Origin: an uncultured Gammaproteobacteria bacterium
GTDB lineage: Bacteria; Pseudomonadota; Gammaproteobacteria; UBA9214
NCBI GenBank assembly: GCA_905480065.1
Contig: CAJQOV010000137.1
Location: 1 to 18,958, forward strand
Direction: 5' to 3'
DNA: 18,958 nucleotides
Part shown: positions 5,967 through 12,636 of the stretch, piece by piece
How positions within the stretch are numbered: the stretch's first letter is position 1
Layout of the letters: each line of letters starts with the position of its first letter
Program-made: the position numbers and the translations under genes
The notes under the pieces: generated by a model
What the model was told of the DNA's origin: nothing
Seen by the model: only the letters and a program-made list of their open reading frames with translations
The model's database searches: none

Positions 5967-6914
5967 GTGGAATACAAGGATTATTACCAGATCATGGGGT
6001 TGCAGCGGGATGCTTCCCAGGATGAGATCAAGCGCGCCTACCGCAAGCTGGCGCGAAAATACCATCCGGATGTGAGTAAGGAGAGCAATGCGGAGGAGCG
6101 CTTCAAGGAGGTCGGTGAGGCCTACGAGGTGCTCAAGGACCCGGAAAAGCGCGCTGCCTATGATCACCTCGGCGCCAACTACCAGGCCGGGCAGGAGTTT
6201 CATCCACCGCCGAACTGGGATTCCGGCTTTGAGTTCCGTGGTGGTGGTTTTACCGGGGCCGATGGCGGCGGCTTCAGTGACTTCTTCGAAGAACTGTTCG
6301 GGCAGCAGGGTTTTGGCGGGCATGCCGGTTACCGTCCGCAGTACAGCGCCCGCGGTCAGGATCATCACGCCAAGGTGGTCGTGGACCTGGAAGACGCCTT
6401 TCAAGGTGCAACGCGCAGCATCAGCCTGCAGGCGCCGGGGCTGGACAAGCATGGCCACATGCAGCTGATCAATCGCACGCTCAACGTGAAGATTCCCAGG
6501 GGTATCAAAGAGGGACAGATGATTCGCCTGGCGGGACAGGGCATGCCCGGCACGGGGCAGGGTGCGGGCGGGGATCTCTACCTCGAGATTCATTTCAAGC
6601 CTCATCCCTTCTACCGCGCGGAAGGGCGTGACCTGCATATGCAACTGCCGGTGGCACCCTGGGAGGCGGCACTGGGTGCCACGGTGCAGGCACCAACACC
6701 GGCGGGCAAGGTGGATCTGAAAATTCCTGCGGGTTCCAACAGCGGCAGCAAGCTGCGCCTGAAAGGGCGCGGCATACCCGGCAAACCGGCCGGTGATGTC
6801 TATGTGACCCTGAGCGTGGTGGCGCCACCGGCCAATAGCGAGCAGGCGAAAGCGATCTACAAGGAGATGGCCAGCAAGCTGGCGTTCAACCCAAGAGCCG
6901 GCATGGGGGTATAG
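5967..6914 (+). CDS. cbpA: Curved DNA-binding protein CbpA (DnaJ-family co-chaperone)
   Basis: A 315-residue J-domain protein. The N-terminal J domain (~residues 4-70) holds the HPD tripeptide at residues 33-35 in KYHPDVSK, which stimulates DnaK ATPase. A Gly/Phe-rich linker follows (about 80-120, with GGGF repeats). Then come two C-terminal substrate-binding domains (from ~130), with no zinc-finger cysteine repeats, which separates CbpA from DnaJ. GTG 5967 is chosen as start: GGAG at 5957-5960 lies six bases upstream of it but directly abuts the alternative TTG at 5961, and VEYKDYYQIMG matches the family N-terminus. Downstream cbpM starts three bases after the stop. Together they form the classic cbpAM operon for a nucleoid-associated co-chaperone and its modulator. 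Confidence 0.94.
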   Translation: MEYKDYYQIMGLQRDASQDEIKRAYRKLARKYHPDVSKESNAEERFKEVGEAYEVLKDPEKRAAYDHLGANYQAGQEFHPPPNWDSGFEFRGGGFTGADGGGFSDFFEELFGQQGFGGHAGYRPQYSARGQDHHAKVVVDLEDAFQGATRSISLQAPGLDKHGHMQLINRTLNVKIPRGIKEGQMIRLAGQGMPGTGQGAGGDLYLEIHFKPHPFYRAEGRDLHMQLPVAPWEAALGATVQAPTPAGKVDLKIPAGSNSGSKLRLKGRGIPGKPAGDVYVTLSVVAPPANSEQAKAIYKEMASKLAFNPRAGMGV

Positions 6915-6917
6915 GCA

Positions 6918-7226
6918 ATGACCAGGCAAACCATACTGACCGGTATTATCGTGGAAGACACCATCGAGTTTACCCTGGGCGAACTGAGCCGCGCCTGTGG
7001 CAAGCCCGCCGAGTGGATACTGGCGCTGGTGGAGGAAGGTGTGATCGAACCGCTGGGCACGGAGCAAACCCAGTGGCATTTCCTTGGCCACTGCCTGCGC
7101 CGCGTGCGCATTGTCGAGCGGTTACAGTCCGATCTCGGTCTGAACCTGGCGGGCGCGGCACTGGCGCTGGAATTGCTGGAAGAGGTGGAAACACTGCGCA
7201 ACCGGATTGCCGCGCTGGAGGAATGA
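6918..7226 (+). CDS. cbpM: Chaperone modulatory protein CbpM
   Basis: A 102-residue protein placed three bases after cbpA. It has a MerR-like helix-turn-helix N-terminal half (FTLGELSRACGKPAEWILAL, VEEGVIEPLG) and a C-terminal coiled helix (LEEVETLRNRIAALEE). CbpM binds the J domain of CbpA and blocks both its co-chaperone and DNA-binding activities. Length and composition fit the family. The start ATG 6918 follows the cbpA stop closely, so translation is probably coupled. Confidence 0.92.
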   Translation: MTRQTILTGIIVEDTIEFTLGELSRACGKPAEWILALVEEGVIEPLGTEQTQWHFLGHCLRRVRIVERLQSDLGLNLAGAALALELLEEVETLRNRIAALEE

Positions 7227-7282
7227 GGCGAACGCGCACATTGTGCGACGCCCTGCAAACCAGGGAACGTCTGATCAATCCG

Positions 7283-7357
7283 CCATTCCCGCGCATGCGG
7301 GAATACAGTCCTTCGATAGTTTGTGGGTTACTGGATTCCCGCATGCGCGGGAATGAC
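7283..7357. repeat. REP-like paired palindromes (ATTCCCGC family)
   Basis: Two hairpins, 7285-7304 (arms ATTCCCGC/GCGGGAAT, loop GCAT) and 7335-7354 (same arms, loop ATGC), are exact reverse complements of each other and are separated by 30 bases. Together they form a bipartite inverted repeat of the kind found dispersed in many proteobacterial genomes (sequences resembling CATTCCCGC..GCGGGAAT). It lies between cbpM and pgm and may stop transcription or stabilise 3' ends. It is unrelated in sequence to the GGGGTCGG repeats. Confidence 0.85.
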
Positions 7358-7518
7358 AGTTTTGGAAATCTCCTGGTGGTATGGTCATGCGCGTGGATAA
7401 CAGGGTGCATGGTGGTGGTTTTGTAGCCGGGTTGATCCGGGCTGACGCATGGCGTTATTCGCCGTGAGCCAGGGTATGACAGATGGACAGCAATTCTTAC
7501 AACTTAGCCGGAGCAGGA

Positions 7519-9192
7519 ATGAACAGTGCAACAAAGGCAGCAGTGAATATCTCTCCCCTGGCGGGTAAGCCCGCGCCAGCCTCGATGCTGGTCAATGTGC
7601 CCAGGCTGATCACGGCCTATTACAGCAACCTGCCTGACCCTTCGGTAGCTGCGCACCGGGTCGCGTTCGGCACCTCCGGTCATCGTGGCTGCTCGTTCGA
7701 CAACAGCTTCAACGAATGGCATGTGCAGGCCATCAGCCAGGCCATTTGTGAGTACCGCAAGCAGCGTGGGATCGATGGCCCGCTGTTTCTCGGTATTGAC
7801 ACGCACGCGCTTTCGGAGCCGGCGCTGACCAGTGCGCTGGAAGTGCTGGCGGCCAATGGCGTCGAGGTCATGCTTGCCGAAGCGGACGAATACGCGCCTA
7901 CCCCGGTCATTTCGCACGCCATCCTGGTGTACAACCGCGGCCGCGATCGCGGGCTGGCGGACGGCATCGTCATCACGCCTTCGCACAACCCACCCGACAG
8001 CGGTGGCTTTAAATACAATCCGACCAACGGCGGGCCGGCGGACAAGGACGTCACCGGGTGGATCGAGGCCCGTGCCAATGCGTTGCTGGAAAGCGGACTG
8101 CGGGGCGTGCAACGGATCCCCTGTGCGCAGGCACTGCGTGCCGCGACCACGCACCGGCACGACTACCTGACCAGTTACGTCAGCGACCTGGGCAGCGTGC
8201 TCGATATGGATGCGATTCGCGGTGCGGACATCCGCATGGGCGTGGATCCGCTGGGTGGCGCCGGCGTGCACTACTGGGGGCGGATTGCCCAGCACTATAG
8301 CTTGAATCTCACGGTGGTGAACGAAGCCGTCGATCCCACTTTCCGCTTCATGACAGTGGACTGGGACGGTCAGATTCGCATGGATCCGTCCTCGAACTAT
8401 GCCATGCAGAGCCTGATCGGTCTCAAGGATCGCTTCGACATTGCCTTCGCCTGCGACACCGACCATGACCGGCACGGCATCGTCACCCGTACCGCCGGTT
8501 TGCTGCCGTCCAACCATTACCTTGCGGTCTGCATTGATTACCTGTTCCAGAACCGGCCGGGATGGAGCAGGGATGCGGCGGTTGGCAAGACCGTCGTCAG
8601 CAGCCAGATGATCGATCGCGTCGCTGCGAAGCTCGGCCGCCGGATCTACGAGGTGCCGGTCGGTTTCAAGTGGTTTGTGGACGGCCTGTTCGACGGCTCG
8701 CTGGGTTTTGGCGGAGAGGAGAGTGCGGGTGCGTCTTTTCTGCGTCGGGATGGCAGCGTCTGGACGACCGACAAGGACGGCATGATCCCGGCCTTGTTGT
8801 CGGCGGAGATTACCGCGCGCATGGGCCGCGATCCGGGCGAAGTCTACCGTGACCTGGAGCGCGAGTTCGGCGCATTGGCATTTGATCGTGTCGATGCGCC
8901 AGCGACCCCGGAACAAAAGCAACGGCTGGCGCAGCTCTCGCCGCATCAGGTCCTGTCCGCAGAACTGGCAGGTGAAAAAATTCTCAGCATCCTCACACGG
9001 GCGCCGGGCAACGGCGCAGCGATCGGCGGTTTGAAAGTGGTGGCGGAGAGCGGCTGGTTCGCAGCGCGCCCGTCCGGCACCGAAAATATTTACAAGGTCT
9101 ACGCGGAGAGCTTGCATGGCGTGGATCATCTACGCCGCATCCAGGCAGAGGCACAGACCATCGTCAGTGCTGCGCTGGCGGCGCCGGCATAG
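7519..9192 (+). CDS. pgm: Phosphoglucomutase (alpha-D-glucose phosphate-specific)
   Basis: It interconverts glucose-1-phosphate and glucose-6-phosphate in the cytosol. With ATG 7519 the protein has 557 residues, close to the ~546 of E. coli Pgm. The alternative ATG 7483 would add 12 residues. GGAG five bases before 7519 supports the later start. Landmarks in order: FGTSGHRG near residue 52, the phosphoserine loop TPSHNPPDSGG with S155, the metal loop D313-T-D-H-D (DTDHDRHG), the sugar-binding GGEESAG with E400/E401, and the phosphate-binding RPSGTE at 517-522. All catalytic elements are intact. It is followed after 41 bases by the glucan phosphorylase, forming a glycogen mobilisation pair. 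Confidence 0.96.
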   Translation: MNSATKAAVNISPLAGKPAPASMLVNVPRLITAYYSNLPDPSVAAHRVAFGTSGHRGCSFDNSFNEWHVQAISQAICEYRKQRGIDGPLFLGIDTHALSEPALTSALEVLAANGVEVMLAEADEYAPTPVISHAILVYNRGRDRGLADGIVITPSHNPPDSGGFKYNPTNGGPADKDVTGWIEARANALLESGLRGVQRIPCAQALRAATTHRHDYLTSYVSDLGSVLDMDAIRGADIRMGVDPLGGAGVHYWGRIAQHYSLNLTVVNEAVDPTFRFMTVDWDGQIRMDPSSNYAMQSLIGLKDRFDIAFACDTDHDRHGIVTRTAGLLPSNHYLAVCIDYLFQNRPGWSRDAAVGKTVVSSQMIDRVAAKLGRRIYEVPVGFKWFVDGLFDGSLGFGGEESAGASFLRRDGSVWTTDKDGMIPALLSAEITARMGRDPGEVYRDLEREFGALAFDRVDAPATPEQKQRLAQLSPHQVLSAELAGEKILSILTRAPGNGAAIGGLKVVAESGWFAARPSGTENIYKVYAESLHGVDHLRRIQAEAQTIVSAALAAPA

Positions 9193-9233
9193 CAGCAGGG
9201 AATTGCGTTCAGGACAACCCTCAAGGAGCGGCG

Positions 9234-11780
9234 ATGAGCGAGCAAACCCGTATCAGCCACCCGAATGAGCGCCAGTTGTGCGCGGACGTGGAGGGATTCG
9301 ATTCCCTGGCGGAGCTTGCCCTGGATATGCGTTCGTCGTGGCATCACGCCACCGACCAGGTGTGGCGGCAGCTGGATGCCATGCTCTGGGAGCTGACCCG
9401 GAACCCCTGGGTCGTGTTGCAGACCGTCTCGCGCGAAAAACTCCAGCGTGTGCTGGCCGATCCCGCGTTCCGCAGTCAGGTGGATGAGCTGCTGCAGGCC
9501 AGGCGCAATGCGGCGCAGGCGCCGGCGTGGTTTCAGCAAGCCCACCCGCAGTCGCCGCTCGGTTGTGTCGCCTATTTCAGCATGGAATTCATGCTGAGCG
9601 AGGCCTTGCCCATCTACTCCGGTGGCCTGGGTAACGTGGCTGGCGATCAACTCAAGGCCGCCAGCGACCTGGGTGTGCCGATGATCGGCGTGGGGCTGCT
9701 CTACCAGCAGGGCTATTTTCGTCAACTGATCGACAAGAATGGCGCGCAGCAGGCCTTGTATCCCTATAACGATCCCGGCCAGTTGCCCATCACGCCATTG
9801 CGCCATGCGAACGGCGAGTGGTTGCGCCTGGAAGTCGCGCAGCCCGGTTACTCGATCTGGTTGCGCGCCTGGCAGGTCCAGGTTGGCCGCCTGCAGCTGT
9901 ACCTGCTGGATAGCAACGACGCGGCAAATTATCCTGCGCACCGCGGCATTACCAGCGAGCTGTATGGCGGTGGAGTCGAGCTGCGGCTCAAACAGGAGAT
10001 GCTGCTCGGCATCGGCGGATGGCGACTGCTGCGCGCACTCGGCATCGAGCCGGAGGTCTGCCACCTGAATGAAGGGCATGCGGCCCTTGCCGTGCTGGAA
10101 CGGGCGCGCAGTTTCATGCAGGAAAGCGGGCAGCCGTTCGACGTTGCACTGGCCGTCACGCGCGCGGGTAACCTGTTCACCACCCACACGGCAGTGGCCG
10201 CCGGCTTTGACCGTTTTGCTCCGGCGCTGATCGAACAATACCTCGGTGGTTACGCCAGGCAGGAGCTCGGCATCACACTGTACGATTTGCTGGCCCTGGG
10301 CCGCGAAAACCCGAACGACGCAGCGGAACCATTTAACATGGCCTGGCTGGCGATTCGCGGCAGCGGGGCAGTCAATGCTGTGAGTCGATTGCATGGCCGG
10401 GTCAGCCGGCATCTGTTCGAACCGCTGTTCCCGCACTGGCCGACGGATGAAGTGCCGGTCAGGCATGTGACCAACGGTGTGCATATGCCGACCTGGGACT
10501 CGGCAGCGGCGGACCAACTCTGGACAGAGATTTGTGGCAAGGAGCGCTGGCTGGGTGCAACAGAAACAATGGAACAGGACATGCGTCGCGTTTCCGATAC
10601 CGCGCTCTGGCAATTCCGCACCGCCGCCAGCCGCTCGTTCGTTGACTACGTTCGCGCACGCTTGTCCCGGCAGCTGGCCTCCTCCGGCGCGTCGCCCGAG
10701 GCGGTCAATGCAGCACAGCACCTGTTCGACTGCAATACGCTGACGCTCGGATTTGCCCGCCGTTTTGCCACCTACAAGAGACCGAACCTGCTGCTGCATG
10801 ACCCGCAACGCTTGCTGCGCCTGCTGACCAATCCGCAACGTCCGGTGCAGCTCATCATGGCCGGCAAGGCGCATCCGGCAGACCAGACCGGTCAGGACCT
10901 GATTCAGCAATGGACCCGTTTCATCCGGCGTCCCGAGGTGCGTCCGCATGTGATCTTCCTCAGTGACTACGATATGCATTTGACCGAGCAGCTGGTGCAG
11001 GGCGTAGATGTCTGGATCAATACGCCGCGCCGCCCCTGGGAAGCGTGTGGGACCAGCGGCATGAAGGTGCTGGTCAATGGTGGCATCAATCTCTCGGTGC
11101 TGGACGGCTGGTGGGCGGAGGCCTACACGCCCGAAGTGGGGTGGGCGCTGGGTGATGGCCGCGAGCATGGCGACGATCCGGCCTGGGATGCGCGTGATGC
11201 CGAGGCGCTTTACGACCTGCTTGAAAACGAGGTGATTCCCGAGTTCTATACCCGCGACGAACGCGGTGTGCCTACCACCTGGGTGGCGCGCATGCGGGAA
11301 AGCATGGCGCGCCTGACGCCACGCTTTTCCACCAACCGCGCGGTGTGCGAATACACCGAGCAACACTACCTCCCGGCGGCCGCTGCCTACCGTGCGCGGG
11401 CTGTCGATAAAGGGGCAATTGGCGTGGAACTGGTGCACTGGCGCAACGCACTCGAGCAACAATGGGCTGCACTGCGTTTCGGCGAGACAAAGCTTGAAAC
11501 GGCTGGCGGGCAACATGTATTTGAAGTGCAGGTGTATCTCGATGACCTCGAACCGGGGGCCGTGCGGGTCGAACTGTATGCCAACAGCGCTGATGGTGCG
11601 ACGCCGGAGCGGGTGGAGATGAAACGCGTGCGGCAACTGGTGGGCGCAATCAACGGTTATGCCTATCACGCGGAGGTGCCGGCAACGCGCCCGGCGACGG
11701 ACTATACAGCGCGACTCATACCGCACCACGATGCCGTGGCGGTGCCGCTCGAAGCTGCGCATATCCTGTGGCAGCGGTGA
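9234..11780 (+). CDS. glgP: Alpha-glucan (glycogen) phosphorylase, DUF3417-type
   Basis: An 848-residue glycosyltransferase family 35 enzyme that releases glucose-1-phosphate from alpha-1,4-glucans. The N-terminal ~100 residues form the DUF3417-type extension of the bacterial/archaeal branch. FSMEFMLSEALPIYSGGLG and GDQLKAASDLG mark the catalytic N-domain, and VCHLNEGHAAL and VRHVTNGVHMPTW the active-site region. EACGTSGMKVLVNGG carries the pyridoxal-phosphate lysine, K611. Everything expected is present. AAGGAG sits five bases before ATG 9234. The neighbour pgm makes the next step of the route. This type differs from E. coli GlgP/MalP and is closer to the Thermotoga/actinobacterial form. Confidence 0.94.
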   Translation: MSEQTRISHPNERQLCADVEGFDSLAELALDMRSSWHHATDQVWRQLDAMLWELTRNPWVVLQTVSREKLQRVLADPAFRSQVDELLQARRNAAQAPAWFQQAHPQSPLGCVAYFSMEFMLSEALPIYSGGLGNVAGDQLKAASDLGVPMIGVGLLYQQGYFRQLIDKNGAQQALYPYNDPGQLPITPLRHANGEWLRLEVAQPGYSIWLRAWQVQVGRLQLYLLDSNDAANYPAHRGITSELYGGGVELRLKQEMLLGIGGWRLLRALGIEPEVCHLNEGHAALAVLERARSFMQESGQPFDVALAVTRAGNLFTTHTAVAAGFDRFAPALIEQYLGGYARQELGITLYDLLALGRENPNDAAEPFNMAWLAIRGSGAVNAVSRLHGRVSRHLFEPLFPHWPTDEVPVRHVTNGVHMPTWDSAAADQLWTEICGKERWLGATETMEQDMRRVSDTALWQFRTAASRSFVDYVRARLSRQLASSGASPEAVNAAQHLFDCNTLTLGFARRFATYKRPNLLLHDPQRLLRLLTNPQRPVQLIMAGKAHPADQTGQDLIQQWTRFIRRPEVRPHVIFLSDYDMHLTEQLVQGVDVWINTPRRPWEACGTSGMKVLVNGGINLSVLDGWWAEAYTPEVGWALGDGREHGDDPAWDARDAEALYDLLENEVIPEFYTRDERGVPTTWVARMRESMARLTPRFSTNRAVCEYTEQHYLPAAAAYRARAVDKGAIGVELVHWRNALEQQWAALRFGETKLETAGGQHVFEVQVYLDDLEPGAVRVELYANSADGATPERVEMKRVRQLVGAINGYAYHAEVPATRPATDYTARLIPHHDAVAVPLEAAHILWQR

Positions 11781-11818
11781 CCTGGCTTTGACAGGTAACG
11801 GCTCCCACGACCGTTCAA

Positions 11819-11986
11819 ATGCCCACCACAACAGATTCGGCAAAGCGGCAGCAGCCAGTGCGGTATGCCTTCCGGGTAAAACGCGGGCGGACAATCACAC
11901 ATCATCCGCTGTATCTGAAACCGGGGCAGGGACATGTGGCGCGCTGCGAAATGCTGAGTGAGATCCACACTGCAATGAACCGGTAA
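11819..11986 (+). CDS. Small basic ORF, hypothetical
   Basis: A 55-codon frame from ATG 11819 to TAA 11986, beginning MPTTTDSAKRQQPVRYAF and ending EMLSEIHTAMNR. It is rich in Arg, Lys and His, with codon third positions about as GC-rich as in the neighbouring genes. There is no clear Shine-Dalgarno and no recognised family. It lies 38 bases after glgP and just before the repeat-rich region. It may be a real small protein, a gene remnant, or chance. Confidence 0.28.
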   Translation: MPTTTDSAKRQQPVRYAFRVKRGRTITHHPLYLKPGQGHVARCEMLSEIHTAMNR

Positions 11987-12041
11987 TCGGTGCCGGGTTC
12001 AGGGTATATTAGAAATAAATGTGCTCTGACACCGTTTGTTT

Positions 12042-12077
12042 GTCCCGGAGGGAGAGGGAGTTTATGGGACAGCAGTG
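12042..12077. repeat. 36-bp direct repeat, left copy
   Basis: It starts GTCCCGGAGGGAGAGGGAGT, ends GCAGTG, and matches 12354-12389 with one mismatch (A/G). Spacing between the copies is 312 bases. It equals the outer end of the ~200-bp element, so the left copy looks like a stranded end fragment. It runs straight into a degenerate GACACCGCCCCC core. Confidence 0.85.
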
Positions 12078-12195
12078 ACACCGCCCCCTTTTTGCAGCTA
12101 TTCAATAAATGACACCGACCCCTTTTTGTTCCAATAAATGACACCGACCCCTTTTTGCAGCTATTCAATAAATGACACCGACCCCTTTTTGTTCC
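12073..12195. repeat. GGGGTCGGTGTCA repeat cluster 3 (four reverse copies in tandem)
   Basis: Four reverse-orientation cores end near 12093, 12127, 12156 and 12190. The first is degenerate (GACACCGCCCCC). The others are preceded by AATAA instead of GAAAAA and carry a different spacer, GCAGCTATTCAATAA. A 39-bp unit repeats at 12094-12132 and 12157-12195, an offset of 63. No forward partner is present, so this cluster cannot form the long hairpin seen in clusters 1, 2, 4 and 5. Confidence 0.9.
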
Positions 12196-12213
12196 CCATA
12201 AAATAAACAGGGC

Positions 12214-12390
12214 GTTCCTTCTCCCTCCGGGAGAAGGACAGGATGAGGGGATATAAATCAAGCAGCCAGTTTTATTTGATCCCCTCGGCAACTGCTCCTG
12301 CCTCGCTCTACCGAGTCCGTCCCTGGATTCGTACCTCCTGCATCCCTGCAGTCGTCCCGGAGGGAGAGGGAGTTTATGGGGCAGCAGTGG
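12214..12390 (-). repeat. ~200-bp dispersed element, copy B
   Basis: Inverted relative to copy A at 3865-4067 and about 25 bases shorter, because it lacks the internal insert. It keeps the GGGAGAAGG and TCCCGGAGGGA ends and the CAACTGCTCCTGCCTCGCTC / GACTCGGTAGAGCGA core. It abuts repeat cluster 3 through GTTCC, the same junction (GGAAC on the other strand) that joins copy A to cluster 1. Confidence 0.8.
12354..12389. repeat. 36-bp direct repeat, right copy
   Basis: This is the outer end of element copy B and matches 12042-12077 with one base difference. With the left copy it brackets cluster 3 and copy B. Confidence 0.85.
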
Positions 12391-12427
12391 AGACAGATCA
12401 GCCCCATCGCTAACTCACAGGTTCTTT

Positions 12428-12523
12428 TGGCGCTGGCTTGCCTGGGAAAAATCTCCCGGCGTGTGGATGTACCTGGTCACCGATACCGGCCTGGCGCTTG
12501 AACTGACCGCCTACTTCAACTGA
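12428..12523 (+). pseudogene. Possible 3' remnant of a protein-coding gene
   Basis: A frame ending in TGA at 12521-12523 encodes WRWLAWEKSPGVWMYLVTD followed by TGLALELTAYFN. It has a plausible amphipathic, aromatic-rich character and natural codon use, but no start codon upstream other than an internal ATG at 12455. Upstream the frame runs into element copy B, so it may be the tail of a gene cut by that insertion. Family not recognised. Confidence 0.25.
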
Positions 12524-12525
12524 TG

Positions 12526-12573
12526 GAAAAGGGGTCGGTGTCATTTTTCGAAAAATGACACCGACCCCTTTTC
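12526..12573. repeat. 48-bp perfect palindrome made of one forward and one reverse repeat core
   Basis: The forward core (12527-12548) and reverse core (12551-12572) are joined by CG with no spacer, giving a 48-base sequence identical to its own reverse complement, centred between 12549 and 12550. In RNA it would form a hairpin followed by CGTTTTTCG, so it could act as a terminator. It lies about 60 bases before the start of the large peptidase gene. Confidence 0.95.
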
Positions 12574-12636
12574 GTTTTTCGTTAAACTTGCAGCCATGCT
12601 GAATTCCATGTCGCTGCGCCGTAACAGAATCATGCT

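Noticed and set aside
5874..7091. 405-codon open frame on the - strand
   Set aside because: It lies opposite cbpA and cbpM, whose domains are clear; composition is typical of an antisense shadow.
7504..9129. 541-codon open frame on the - strand
   Set aside because: Antisense shadow of pgm, with no conserved motif.
9126..11894. 922-codon open frame on the - strand
   Set aside because: It is antisense to the end of pgm and all of glgP, is rich in His, Arg and Gln as expected from a GC-rich antisense frame, and has no recognisable domain.
11902..12291. Open frame on the - strand made of KKGSVSF and TKRGRCH-type peptides
   Set aside because: It is the translation of the GGGGTCGG repeats and element B. 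Similar spurious frames arise at every cluster (for example 5606-5831 and 16001-16375).
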